This document shows positions 31,356 to 40,077 of a DNA stretch of 62,780 nucleotides, in pieces (within the stretch, counting starts at the first letter, position 1; each line of letters begins with the position of its first letter). Origin of the DNA: Caldilineae bacterium (GTDB lineage Bacteria > Chloroflexota > Anaerolineae > DUEN01); contig DUEN01000001.1 of NCBI GenBank assembly GCA_011176545.1, positions 1-62,780 of the forward strand, given 5' to 3'. The notes beneath the pieces are model-generated. The model saw only the letters and a program-made list of their open reading frames with translations, was not told the DNA's origin and searched no databases. The translations under genes were made by a program, and so were the position numbers.

Positions 31356-33989
31356 ATGCAAGGTAGGAGAGAGCTGCGCTGGCTCACGACCGCACTGATC
31401 ACTTTGGTGATCGCATCCAACTGGCTATGGGCGGGCAACGCGCTGGCCGCGCCACAGAAAGCAGGCCAGGCACAGTCGATCCCCAAGAGACACCCCCCGT
31501 TCTTCCTGCGCAACGAGGCGGGCGAGGTGATCAACCCGCTCACTGGAGAGAACGCCAACCAACCCTACAGCCCACGTCAGACGTGCGGTGCCTCCGGCTG
31601 CCATGACTACGACACCATCACTAAAGGATATCACTTCCAGCAGGGCGGGGACGTCATCAGCGACAACTTTGATCCCGAACGGCCGTGGGTCCTATCCGAC
31701 GGCATGTTCGGGAAGTTCTGACCGCCCTCTTTTCGCCAGTTGGCGAAAAAGCACAATGAGACCCTCGACGAGATCGACATCACGGTCTGGGAGTGGGTAA
31801 CCACAGGACCACCTGGGAAGCCCACCTGTGCTGGCTGCCACCCTGGTGGTGGCCCGCTGGAGTTCGACCGGGATGGTCAACGATATGACCAGGTCCTGGC
31901 TGCGAATCCGTCCCTGCGGGAGTCGCTGGACGGGGATTACATCGGCAGCCACTGGGACAAGAGCGGCGTGCTAGAGGCGGACTGCCTGCTCTGTCACTCC
32001 CCTGACTATGACTGGAAAGGACGCATCGGGCAGCTTAAGAGCTGGAACCTGAAATGGGCCGCCACAGCCGCCGGCCGCCTGGGCATCGTCAAGGGACGCA
32101 TCTTCGACCCTGAGACGAAGCAGCTGACCGGTGAGACCCCAACTGTCATCTACAACAAACGTCTCTTCAACGAGGACGGCAAGATCGTACTGGACATCAA
32201 CTATCGCCCGGCGGATATCAACTGCATCCAATGCCACGGCCCTTCGGATATGAAGAAGCGAGGGTTCAGCTGGAACGATCCCATCAACCCGGACGTGCAC
32301 AACCAGCAGGGCATCCAGTGCGTGGACTGCCACCCAGGCGATATCTCGCATAACTTCGCCAAGGGACACACGACCATCGAGACGGTGCGCGATGATCTGG
32401 ACAACACGATGCGCTCTTGCGAGGACTGTCACACCACGGGCTATCTGGGCGCGTCCATCCCGGATCACCTGAACATCCCACCCTCCCACCTGAAGAAGAT
32501 CGCCTGCGAGATTTGCCACATCCCGCAGAAGCATCGAGCTGCTGGTGAATACTTCGACAGCACCTACGGCTCGCTGCATTGGGACATCATCGGGGAGGCG
32601 GAGAAGATCGGCTATCCGACTGACTGGTATCCAGCCTACGAGGAGTTCGATGGTCAGATCCACCCAGTGAATCCCATCTTTGGCATCTGGTGGGGCAACC
32701 GGGAGGCAGATGGAACCGTCTATCCGCTCTTCGCCCGAGAGCTGGCCAAGGCGTGGGAGGTGTACAAGGACCAGGTCACCGATGACAACGGCGACGGCTT
32801 CCCAGAGGTGAACCGACGGGAGGAGATCGAGGCCGGCCTGCACGCGCTGGAGCAGACGTTAGCCGACAACGCCCGCTTTGTCCAGGTGCATCCGGTGTTC
32901 GTCAAAGGCGACAAACTGTGGGAGTTCGATGAAAGCGGCGCCCTGATCGGCCACCCCGCGCCGGAATGCAAAGGTGAGGCCTTCTCCATCAGCCATAACG
33001 TCGCTCCTGCGAAGGAGGCTTTGGGAGCGGGCGGGTGCAACGAGTGTCACGGCCGACAGGGCGAGTTCTTCAATCGTACCCACATCGTGGATCCCTTCGA
33101 CGAGAATGGCAACGAGGTCACCGAGCCGGTGCGATGGACCATCGGCATCAGCGATTTCAGCTATACCCTCTGTGCGATTCACTGCCCCTTGGTGCGCCCC
33201 TGGATCGGCGGGCTGCTCTTCCTCGTCTTCTTCGCCACCACGCTTCACTTCACCCGCTACGGGCCGCATGACTTCGGCGGTCGCTCACTCACACCCAGAC
33301 CGGATGACTACGAGCGAATTGAGCGCTATGGCTGGGTCGAGCGCCTAGTGCACCTGATCGTGCTGATGACTTTCCTGTTCCTGGCGTTCACCGGTTTGGC
33401 CTTCGCCTATAACGGCGGTCGATGGTTGCAGCTCGTCTTCGGAGATACGTTCACGCCGCGCGTGTGGCATGGCTGGCTGGGATTCATCTTCGGCGCTGGC
33501 GTCATCGTCATGTTCGTCCTGTGGTGGCGCGACGCGGTGCTGGTCCCCAGCGATCGGGAGTGGCTCCGCAAGCTGGGCGGCTATCTGGGAGGACATGAGC
33601 CGGTGCCCGCCGACCGCTTCAACGCGGGCCAGAAGATCTACTTCTGGACGGTAGTCATCGGCGGCATCACCTTGCTTATCACCGGCACGCTCCTCTTCTT
33701 CCGAGACTCGCTGCCCAACGATGTGGTCTTCCTAGCCGTGATCATCCACGATCTAGCGGCACTCTTCGGCGTGGCTGGCGTGCTGTCTCATGTCTATCTG
33801 GGCACCGCGGCCAACCCTGGCACGCTTCAGGCCATCTTTACCGGATGGGTCACCAAGGGCTGGGCGAGGCTACACCATCCCATCTGGTACGAGAAGATCA
33901 CGGGACGCCCGGCCGCCGATGCTCCGACGAACGCCGAAGCTGATGCATCCGACGAGGCCAATACCCAAGCATCAAAGGAACGAGGATAA
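31356..33989 (+). CDS. octaheme c-type cytochrome fused to a formate-dehydrogenase-gamma-like cytochrome b, with an in-frame TGA (candidate selenocysteine)
   Basis: If TGA 31719-31721 is decoded, one frame of 877 residues results. Order: signal peptide (cleavage near ALA-A, about 31); haem motif CGASGCH (CX4CH, 77-83); the TGA codon at residue 122 in GMFGKF-x-PPSFRQLAKK; seven CXXCH motifs with first Cys near 158, 210, 290, 322, 355, 384 and 561; then a membrane part (about 605-850) resembling cytochrome b of formate dehydrogenase gamma, with RVWHGWLGF and FNAGQKIYFWTVV. Eight c-haems recall octaheme tetrathionate-reductase-like cytochromes. It should pass electrons between the quinone pool and an external acceptor. 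The ribosome binding site AAGGAGG fits the ATG. The downstream part alone would start at a TTG without ribosome binding site or signal peptide. Alternative: pseudogene by nonsense mutation. Confidence 0.78.
31722..31749 (+). promoter_or_regulatory. candidate bacterial SECIS element
   Basis: Just after TGA 31719-31721, TTTTCGCC (31730-31737) pairs with GGCGAAAA (31742-31749) around the loop AGTT. The loop begins 16 nt after the TGA and has G in its second position followed by T, matching the general bacterial SECIS rules (short apical loop, G in the first two loop positions, 16-37 nt spacing). Confidence 0.65.
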
Positions 33990-34025
33990 GCTCATAGGCC
34001 TCCACCTTCAAGATCCCTGACTCAA

Positions 34026-34063
34026 AAGATGACCGGCACTTTCGAAGAAGTGCCGGTCATCTT
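34026..34063. terminator. bidirectional terminator between convergent genes
   Basis: AAGATGACCGGCACTT pairs with AAGTGCCGGTCATCTT (16 bp, 6-nt loop). It serves the cytochrome gene (+) and the propeller gene (-). Confidence 0.85.
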
Positions 34064-34066
34064 CGT

Positions 34067-35746
34067 CTACGGCGTCGCCGGGAAGCCTCGTAGGAGCACA
34101 GGGAAGTACGTGAGATCCGGCGTGGGCGTTGGCGTGCTGGTAGGGGTAGGCGTATCGGTCGGCGTCGGCGTAGGCGTCGGGGTGGGTGTATCGGTTGGCG
34201 TCGGCGTATCCGTAGGCGTCGGGGTCACCGTGGGCGTCGATGTAGGCGTCGCGGTGGGCGTCGGCGTAGGTGTCGGAGGCGGGCCGGAATAATGCCAGAT
34301 GTGCCCTTGATCATCGCCCACCCACATATCATTCTCGCCGAAGACGAATAGGGACATGAGATTTGCCGTCGTCGGCGGCCCCTCGATCCGCTCCCAGGTC
34401 TGACCGTCGGCGGTCTTGTAGACGCTTCCACCCCATCCGATGGCGTACCCTATGTTCGCATCCACCATCTGAAGGCGCTCCAACATAACGGGCACGGCCG
34501 CCTGTTGCTCGAACGTGGGATAAGTGGCGGTGGCATTGGTCACCTTCAAGATGGTGCTAGGCGGGACGCCCGCTGGGGCATCCTCCAGCGTAGCGATGAT
34601 CCACCCGGTGTTGACGTCCAAGAAGCTTAAATCATACGCATAACGGTCGGCCCTGGGTTCACTATAAGGGTTCGCCGGATCATACCACTTCTTCAACCCC
34701 CAACTTGCCCCGCCATTGGTGGTGGTATACAGCCGCCCTTTGGCCGCGGCGTAGCATATGAGCGGCGTCGGGCATTCAAAATCGCGCACCACGAAGCTGT
34801 TACTCACCTGCACCGGGTTGAAATACACGCCGTCGGTCGATCGAAAGATGAAGTTACTCGTGGTCCCCACCAACACGGTGTTACCGGAACCCGTCCACCG
34901 CACGGAATGCAGGAACCCGCCATAAGGATTCCCATCCAGGTCGGTCCCCCGCGGCATCTTTCCCCATGAGATCCCGCCATTGGTTGTGCGCAAGATGGTC
35001 CCCCAGCGGCCGACCGCCCAACACGTCATCGTGTCCTTGCAATCCACGCCGGATAAGAATCCTTTGGGCGGCGTCTCCGGATCAAGTAGCGGGTGATTGG
35101 TCAGCTCCGTCCACGTCTCTCCCCCATCGGAGGTCTTATAAATGAAAGCTTGACCGCTATCCGCCGTCCATTCGGGCCCTCCCACTGCGTAGCCCACATC
35201 CCGGCTGGGGAAGTAGATGCTCCAGACCTTGAGCGAGGGCGGTGACTTGGGCACGGTGAACTTCAACTCCCATCCATAACTGGAGGGCGTCGGCGTTGGG
35301 GTGGGGGCCGCCGCGGACAGGTCCACCTGGTGGAAGGCGTTATCATTGGTCCAATAGAAAACGGGCGACGATGTCGCCGGAACTCCGCTCACCTGGAAGC
35401 TTACAGGCTCGCCCTCCCTCATCCCCGGCGTCGGGGGATCCTCTCCGTAGATGGGCATGACACCGTAGAGGCCGGGATAGATGACCGTGAAGGAGCCAAC
35501 GGGATCCCCGCGCGGGCTATACGCCATGATGAGGGTCCCTTCCGACGCCGGCTGCCCATCCACCGTCACGCGACCGTAGACAAACGTCTTCTTGTCCGTA
35601 GGCGTCACGGGGGATTCCTCCCGCAACGTCATCAACACCGGCTGAGCTGAACTAATGGCGCTGGTGACCGAGGGATAGAGCGGGATGGCGATGAGGCTGA
35701 ACACGGCCAGGATCAGCCACAACGATCGGCCGAGACGCTTTCTCAT
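34067..35746 (-). CDS. secreted beta-propeller (BNR/YCF48-like) protein with Thr-Pro tail
   Basis: A 559-residue exported protein: signal peptide (RSLWLILAVFSLIAIPLYPS), an Ig-like or transthyretin-like domain (VYGRVTVDGQPASEGTLIMA), a short Thr-Pro linker, and a propeller of repeats such as IYKTSDGGETW, ILRTTNGGISW, LYTTTNGGASW and VYKTADGQTW, like photosystem II assembly factor YCF48/HCF136 and BNR repeats. A long (TP)n region follows, ending in TYFPVLLRGFPATP. The tail probably anchors or displays the protein at the cell surface. The substrate or partner is unknown. I chose the ATG at 35746, preceded by AGGAGG. Codon composition inside the repeat is biased by the TP tandem. Confidence 0.85.
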   Translation of the reverse strand: MRKRLGRSLWLILAVFSLIAIPLYPSVTSAISSAQPVLMTLREESPVTPTDKKTFVYGRVTVDGQPASEGTLIMAYSPRGDPVGSFTVIYPGLYGVMPIYGEDPPTPGMREGEPVSFQVSGVPATSSPVFYWTNDNAFHQVDLSAAAPTPTPTPSSYGWELKFTVPKSPPSLKVWSIYFPSRDVGYAVGGPEWTADSGQAFIYKTSDGGETWTELTNHPLLDPETPPKGFLSGVDCKDTMTCWAVGRWGTILRTTNGGISWGKMPRGTDLDGNPYGGFLHSVRWTGSGNTVLVGTTSNFIFRSTDGVYFNPVQVSNSFVVRDFECPTPLICYAAAKGRLYTTTNGGASWGLKKWYDPANPYSEPRADRYAYDLSFLDVNTGWIIATLEDAPAGVPPSTILKVTNATATYPTFEQQAAVPVMLERLQMVDANIGYAIGWGGSVYKTADGQTWERIEGPPTTANLMSLFVFGENDMWVGDDQGHIWHYSGPPPTPTPTPTATPTSTPTVTPTPTDTPTPTDTPTPTPTPTPTDTPTPTSTPTPTPDLTYFPVLLRGFPATP

Positions 35747-35861
35747 AACATCCTCCTTCATCGAGATCGAAGCAGGGGCCTCATGCAAGATGTCAGCAAG
35801 TATAAGAGGTCCGCCATGCGCGGGAACTTGGGGGAGAGCATACCTGTAGATGGAAGCCCTG

Positions 35862-38303
35862 TCAAGGTTCAGGCGAGGGAGATGTCTGAACGGTTATCGC
35901 CGTCAGTCGGGCACGTGAGCCGAGAGGACGCCCGTCTTCCAGGAGCGTGAGGAAGAGAGGATACTCCCCTGGAGGCAGATCCGACGGCACCAACAGATCG
36001 TGATCTCCCCGGACGATCTCATCAGCCGTCCATTGTGTGGTAGGATAAGCCTCGCCTACCAAGTCAGCCTCCACGACCGCCTTCCCCTTCCCCAGCTCCA
36101 GGCGCATCATGATCTTTCGGCCGGGTGCCTCTCTCGCTCGCCAGTAAAGCGCGATATGAAGCCGATCTCCGGGATACAGAGGGGTATCCGGGGCATGCCG
36201 GAAGCCTCGCTTATAGACATCGAAGCCCAAAAGCTGGATCGGCCCGAAGTCCAATCGCCGCGCGCGCTGCATCCCTAACGTAATGAGGGCGGGCGGCTCC
36301 TCTGGTCGCTGCACGCGTACCGTGCCCAGCACGATATGATCTCCCTTCTCCCCGCCATCGCTTACGGGCAAGCGGACGCCATCGGTCGCGCGATAGACGG
36401 CGAGGATTAGGCGGTAGGCTCCTGGTGGGGTGCCCGGGCGGACGATGATCCCCATGCCGTCTTCTACGGGTTGTCCCGGGGTCCACGTCGTCGTCGGCCG
36501 CGTCCCCCCACCCGGCTCGGCATCCCGTTGAGCCACGACCTGATCCCGCCCGTCTAGCAACTGGACGGTGACCTTATAGCGCTCCGCTATGGGACGTATC
36601 GCCTCCCACACCAGGCTCACGGGGAACACTTCACCGGCGGTGATGATCTCGCCTCCCAGCCCTACGCCGCGCAGGCGCAACAGGGGAGGATCACCGAAAC
36701 GCCAATTCGTAGGAGTCGTACGCTCACGGGGGATGTCGAAGTCGGGGATGGCGTAGACGGCAAATCGGACGTTGCCTCGCCAGGTGTCGGAGGCTTTGAA
36801 GGCCGCCTGGGCCAGCCAGTTCTCAACGATGTGCTGCGGATCGGCCTGCTCCGTGGCCCAGAAGAGGGCGAAGATGCGGCCGGGCGCGGCCGTGAGGCGT
36901 GTGAGCTCATCCCGAAGCGCCTCGACGTCCGGCGGACGCTGGCGCGGCAAGGGATAGATGGATAATCGTCCCTTATAATAGTAAGTGAACACCTCATACT
37001 GCCCCGGTGCCTCTAGGATGATCCGATCCCCCTCCTTCTCCTCCGCCTGGATATACTGGGCGATGCCCCGATAGTCGTCCCGAGCGTATTCCGGATCGAA
37101 ATAGTAGGCTTGCAGGATCGTGCCGGAGGCCATCCCCAACAGCGCGGCCGCGAAGGCATACCAGAGGAGTTGCAGCCATGGCACCCGAACGGCGCTGGTT
37201 CCCCGACGCCTTCGCCGGCCGCTCTGCAGGCGGGATATCGCCGCATCGGCCAGCGCCTCTCCAGGGCCAATGATGCCTCGAGCCAGCAGCAGGCAGAATC
37301 CAGGGCTCCCCAGGATCAGGAACTTAAGATACGCCTCCGTGAACAGTCCTCGCGCCACGATGAGCACGATGGGAGCGGCCATCGTGACGAAGGGGATCCC
37401 CCAGGCCAACCAATGCTCCCGTCGGCCACGGGCCGGACGCACACTGGGCCACAGCCCTAACGCGACGCCCATGGCGAAGGCCGTGTTCCAAGGCCACATG
37501 GCCTGGCGATACCCCACCGGCCCCAAGGAGAGCGTCACCAGGGCGGCGCTCAAGATCTGTCCCAGGCTCGCCCGCGTCTCCGGGCTGGGCCAGGTCGTGA
37601 GCTGCCCTTGAGCGATGGGTAGCCAGGGGAGGAAGAGCAACCCGGCGACGAGATGCAGCCCCCACCACCACAGGAGGCGCTCCATCACATAGCCGCGTCG
37701 ATGGCTATCCCACAGCCACAGCAGATACAGGACGTTGATGGCCAGGATGATGGCCGGGAAGGCGTAGTGGGTGTACAGCCCCCCCGCCAGAGAGATAACC
37801 AGCAAAGCAGCCAGCCCTCGAGAGGGTCGCATGCGTCCGGCACCCTCAGCCAGCACATAAAGCGTCAACGCGTAGATGGCCAGCCCGCTCCACAGCCCCA
37901 GGAGCGCGTACATGCGCGCCTCCTGAGCATAGTAAATCAGGAACGGGTTGATCGCGGCGATCAGCGCGGCGGTCACCCCCACCTGCTCGCCTCGAAGGCG
38001 CCGCCCTATCAGGTAGATGACGTAAACCAGCACGACGCCGAACACGGCCGACAAGGAGCGCAGAGCTGCCTCACTGGTGCCGAAGAGCCGCGCCCAGATG
38101 TGCAACAGCCAGTAGTAAAGGGGAGGATGGATATCCGCGGCCGCGTGTTTGGCGATCTGTCCCAAGCCGCGCAAAGCCATGGCCACGCTATTGCCCTCAT
38201 CGGCCCATAGAGACTGTTCACCGATCCGATAGAATCGCAGGCCAGCAGCCAGGGCCAATATGGCGATATGTGGCGAGAAAACCATGCGCGGCGTGCTTCT
38301 CAT
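35862..38303 (-). CDS. polytopic glycosyltransferase, GT39/ArnT (PMT) type
   Basis: An 813-residue membrane protein. The first half has about 11-12 predicted helices with GT-C features: LWADEGNSVAMA (catalytic Asp-Glu in the first loop), DIHPPLYYWLLHIWARLFG, and INPFLIYYAQEARMYALLGL. The second half is soluble (YRGIAQYIQAEEKEGDRIIL, then two Ig-like parts with PGTPPGAYRLILAVYRATDG and SDLPPGEYPLFLTLLEDG). Such enzymes use polyprenyl-phosphate sugars to glycosylate outer-surface proteins or lipids. The start ATG at 38303 overlaps the stop of the upstream GH-A-like gene (ATGA), so the two are coupled. Confidence 0.85.
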   Translation of the reverse strand: MRSTPRMVFSPHIAILALAAGLRFYRIGEQSLWADEGNSVAMALRGLGQIAKHAAADIHPPLYYWLLHIWARLFGTSEAALRSLSAVFGVVLVYVIYLIGRRLRGEQVGVTAALIAAINPFLIYYAQEARMYALLGLWSGLAIYALTLYVLAEGAGRMRPSRGLAALLVISLAGGLYTHYAFPAIILAINVLYLLWLWDSHRRGYVMERLLWWWGLHLVAGLLFLPWLPIAQGQLTTWPSPETRASLGQILSAALVTLSLGPVGYRQAMWPWNTAFAMGVALGLWPSVRPARGRREHWLAWGIPFVTMAAPIVLIVARGLFTEAYLKFLILGSPGFCLLLARGIIGPGEALADAAISRLQSGRRRRRGTSAVRVPWLQLLWYAFAAALLGMASGTILQAYYFDPEYARDDYRGIAQYIQAEEKEGDRIILEAPGQYEVFTYYYKGRLSIYPLPRQRPPDVEALRDELTRLTAAPGRIFALFWATEQADPQHIVENWLAQAAFKASDTWRGNVRFAVYAIPDFDIPRERTTPTNWRFGDPPLLRLRGVGLGGEIITAGEVFPVSLVWEAIRPIAERYKVTVQLLDGRDQVVAQRDAEPGGGTRPTTTWTPGQPVEDGMGIIVRPGTPPGAYRLILAVYRATDGVRLPVSDGGEKGDHIVLGTVRVQRPEEPPALITLGMQRARRLDFGPIQLLGFDVYKRGFRHAPDTPLYPGDRLHIALYWRAREAPGRKIMMRLELGKGKAVVEADLVGEAYPTTQWTADEIVRGDHDLLVPSDLPPGEYPLFLTLLEDGRPLGSRARLTAITVQTSPSPEP

Positions 38304-40027
38304 GCTCCGGCCCCTCCCTCGCGCAGATAGGAGGCCACGCGACATCCCGCCGCGAGCGCGGCGAGGACGCCGGCGGCGGACAGCGGCCAGCGCCAGGCGG
38401 GCGGCGAGGACGCCACCCGCACCCCGGCGATCCACAGCATCCCGCCGGCCGGGCGTATCTCCACGGTATGCGGCCCCGCGTCCAGGCCCCTCACCAGCCA
38501 GATGACGGCGAACGCCCCGTCATCCCGGGCTTCATCCGGGGCGATCTGTCGAGGGGCGCCGCCATCGACGCGAATTTCGAGGCCAGGGAAGGGACGGCGA
38601 GCCGGGGTCAGAAGCGCCACGCCACTCCCCTCGAAGCGAAACCGCAGGATCGCGTTGGGATCTCCGCTCTTTCGCAGAGGTACGCCATCGGGGAGGGTAT
38701 CCTCCTCCCATGCCCCTGAATAGCTCAGGGCCCAATCGTCGGCCGGATATGTCCCCCTATAGAGGGTGGGCTGCAGACGGCGAGTGTACGCCTTGATTGC
38801 CTCATACGCTGGCAAGGGGGTGAAATCCGCCTTCAACAGGCGGAAGAAGGCTTCGGGATGGTCCGGCGAGCGGGCCCACTCATCTGTCGCCCGCTTGAGG
38901 AACCACACGTTGGCGACGCCGATCCAGGGCCACTCCCGCTGGATGCGCTCATAGGCCAGGATCAGGTAGCGAGCCTGTTGCTCCTCGGTATATCGGCCGT
39001 AGATGGGCGAGGCGGGGTGATCCTCCGGGATGGCGTTCCAGTTCATCTCGCTGATCCAGATAGCCTTGTGAGCGTCGCCGTTGCGCACCATGATATCCCG
39101 GATGTAGCGGAGCCGGGAGAAGTTCACGACGCGCGGGTGCATGCGTCGGTCGGTGGGGCCGGACCAGAGGCCATACCCTTGGGTGGCCAGCACATCGAAA
39201 TAGGGTGCGGCCCCCGCGTCGTACATGCGTTGCAGGAAGATGAAATCGTTCATATCTCGCGGCCCCAGCTCGATGGTGGACGCCAGCGCGCCGCTGATGA
39301 TGACCACGTTGGGATCAACGGCCTTCGCCCGGGTATAGGCGACCTTGAGCAGCTCCGCGTATTCCTCGGGGTTGACTGGGCGCTCGCCCCATTCGGGGTA
39401 GATGTTGGGCTCGTTCCAGATCTGATAATAGCGAACGCGGCCGCGGTATCGGCTGACCACCGCGGCCACGAAATCACCGAAGTCCTCATAGTTATCCGGC
39501 GGCGCGTACGTCCCCGCAGCATCCCCTTCGGCCCGGGACCAGGCCGGTGGATTGCTGAGGCGCACGATCAGCTCCATGCCGTAGCGCTCGGCCAGATCGA
39601 CGATGTGGTCATACTTCTCCCAGGCGGAGCGGTACGGCCGATGGCGACGGTCCTGGAAATCGCCCTTACCGTGGATCTCGATGTCCTCCCAAGGGAACTC
39701 CTGACGCAGCCAGTGGAACCCGGCCTCGGCGGCCATGCGCACCGCCCGCTCGCGCTTGGCGGGCTCCACTTCCTGTTCCAGGAAGACGTTGACGCCGAAG
39801 GGATTGACGCCAGCGTGGGCGACGGGCACGTCATCAGCCGTGTCAACGCGAGGACGCAACAGATCACCGGCAAGGTCAGTCAGTGCCTTGATCTGCGGGA
39901 AGAGCTCCTCCTCGCCGGTGATGGCGAAGAGGCCGCCGGGCAGCGAGAGGAAGGCCATCATCCCCGCCACGAGGAGCGAGATGATGGCCCCAAAGGAGAA
40001 TACCTTGCAAAGCGACGAGCTCCACAT
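38300..40027 (-). CDS. membrane-anchored clan GH-A glycoside hydrolase-like protein
   Basis: A 575-residue protein with an N-terminal membrane helix (SFGAIISLLVAGMMAFLSL), an extracellular TIM barrel of GH39/GH5-like type (GFHWLRQEFPWEDIE, VRYYQIWNEPNIYPEW with likely acid/base Glu, KAIWISEMNWNAIPED with likely nucleophile Glu), a C-terminal jelly-roll (FRFEGSGVALLTPARRPFPG, LDAGPHTVEIRPAGG), and a last hydrophobic helix. It may cut or remodel surface glycans together with the coupled GT39-like enzyme. The ATG at 40027 is only 6 nt from a TATAAT, suggesting a leaderless transcript; longer starts upstream would cover the promoter. Confidence 0.8.
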   Translation of the reverse strand: MWSSSLCKVFSFGAIISLLVAGMMAFLSLPGGLFAITGEEELFPQIKALTDLAGDLLRPRVDTADDVPVAHAGVNPFGVNVFLEQEVEPAKRERAVRMAAEAGFHWLRQEFPWEDIEIHGKGDFQDRRHRPYRSAWEKYDHIVDLAERYGMELIVRLSNPPAWSRAEGDAAGTYAPPDNYEDFGDFVAAVVSRYRGRVRYYQIWNEPNIYPEWGERPVNPEEYAELLKVAYTRAKAVDPNVVIISGALASTIELGPRDMNDFIFLQRMYDAGAAPYFDVLATQGYGLWSGPTDRRMHPRVVNFSRLRYIRDIMVRNGDAHKAIWISEMNWNAIPEDHPASPIYGRYTEEQQARYLILAYERIQREWPWIGVANVWFLKRATDEWARSPDHPEAFFRLLKADFTPLPAYEAIKAYTRRLQPTLYRGTYPADDWALSYSGAWEEDTLPDGVPLRKSGDPNAILRFRFEGSGVALLTPARRPFPGLEIRVDGGAPRQIAPDEARDDGAFAVIWLVRGLDAGPHTVEIRPAGGMLWIAGVRVASSPPAWRWPLSAAGVLAALAAGCRVASYLREGGAGA

Positions 40028-40033
40028 ACCTCG

Positions 40034-40063
40034 ATTATACCCCAGAGGACGCCTGGGTGAAAA
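40034..40063 (-). promoter_or_regulatory. promoter of the GH-A/GT39 pair, probably leaderless
   Basis: A perfect TATAAT (40034-40039, minus strand) ends 6 nt before the ATG at 40027, with a weak TTTTCA-like -35 17-18 bp upstream. Transcription would start at or next to the start codon. Confidence 0.5.
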
Positions 40064-40077
40064 AGGGTACACTCACA

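Noticed and set aside
31740-33989. Downstream part of the cytochrome as an independent gene
   Set aside because: It would start at a TTG inside the stem-loop, with no ribosome binding site, no signal peptide and one haem motif missing, and it is in the same frame as the upstream part.
38858-40060. 400-codon open frame opposite the GH-A-like gene
   Set aside because: No recognisable domain; the opposite strand has catalytic motifs and a promoter.
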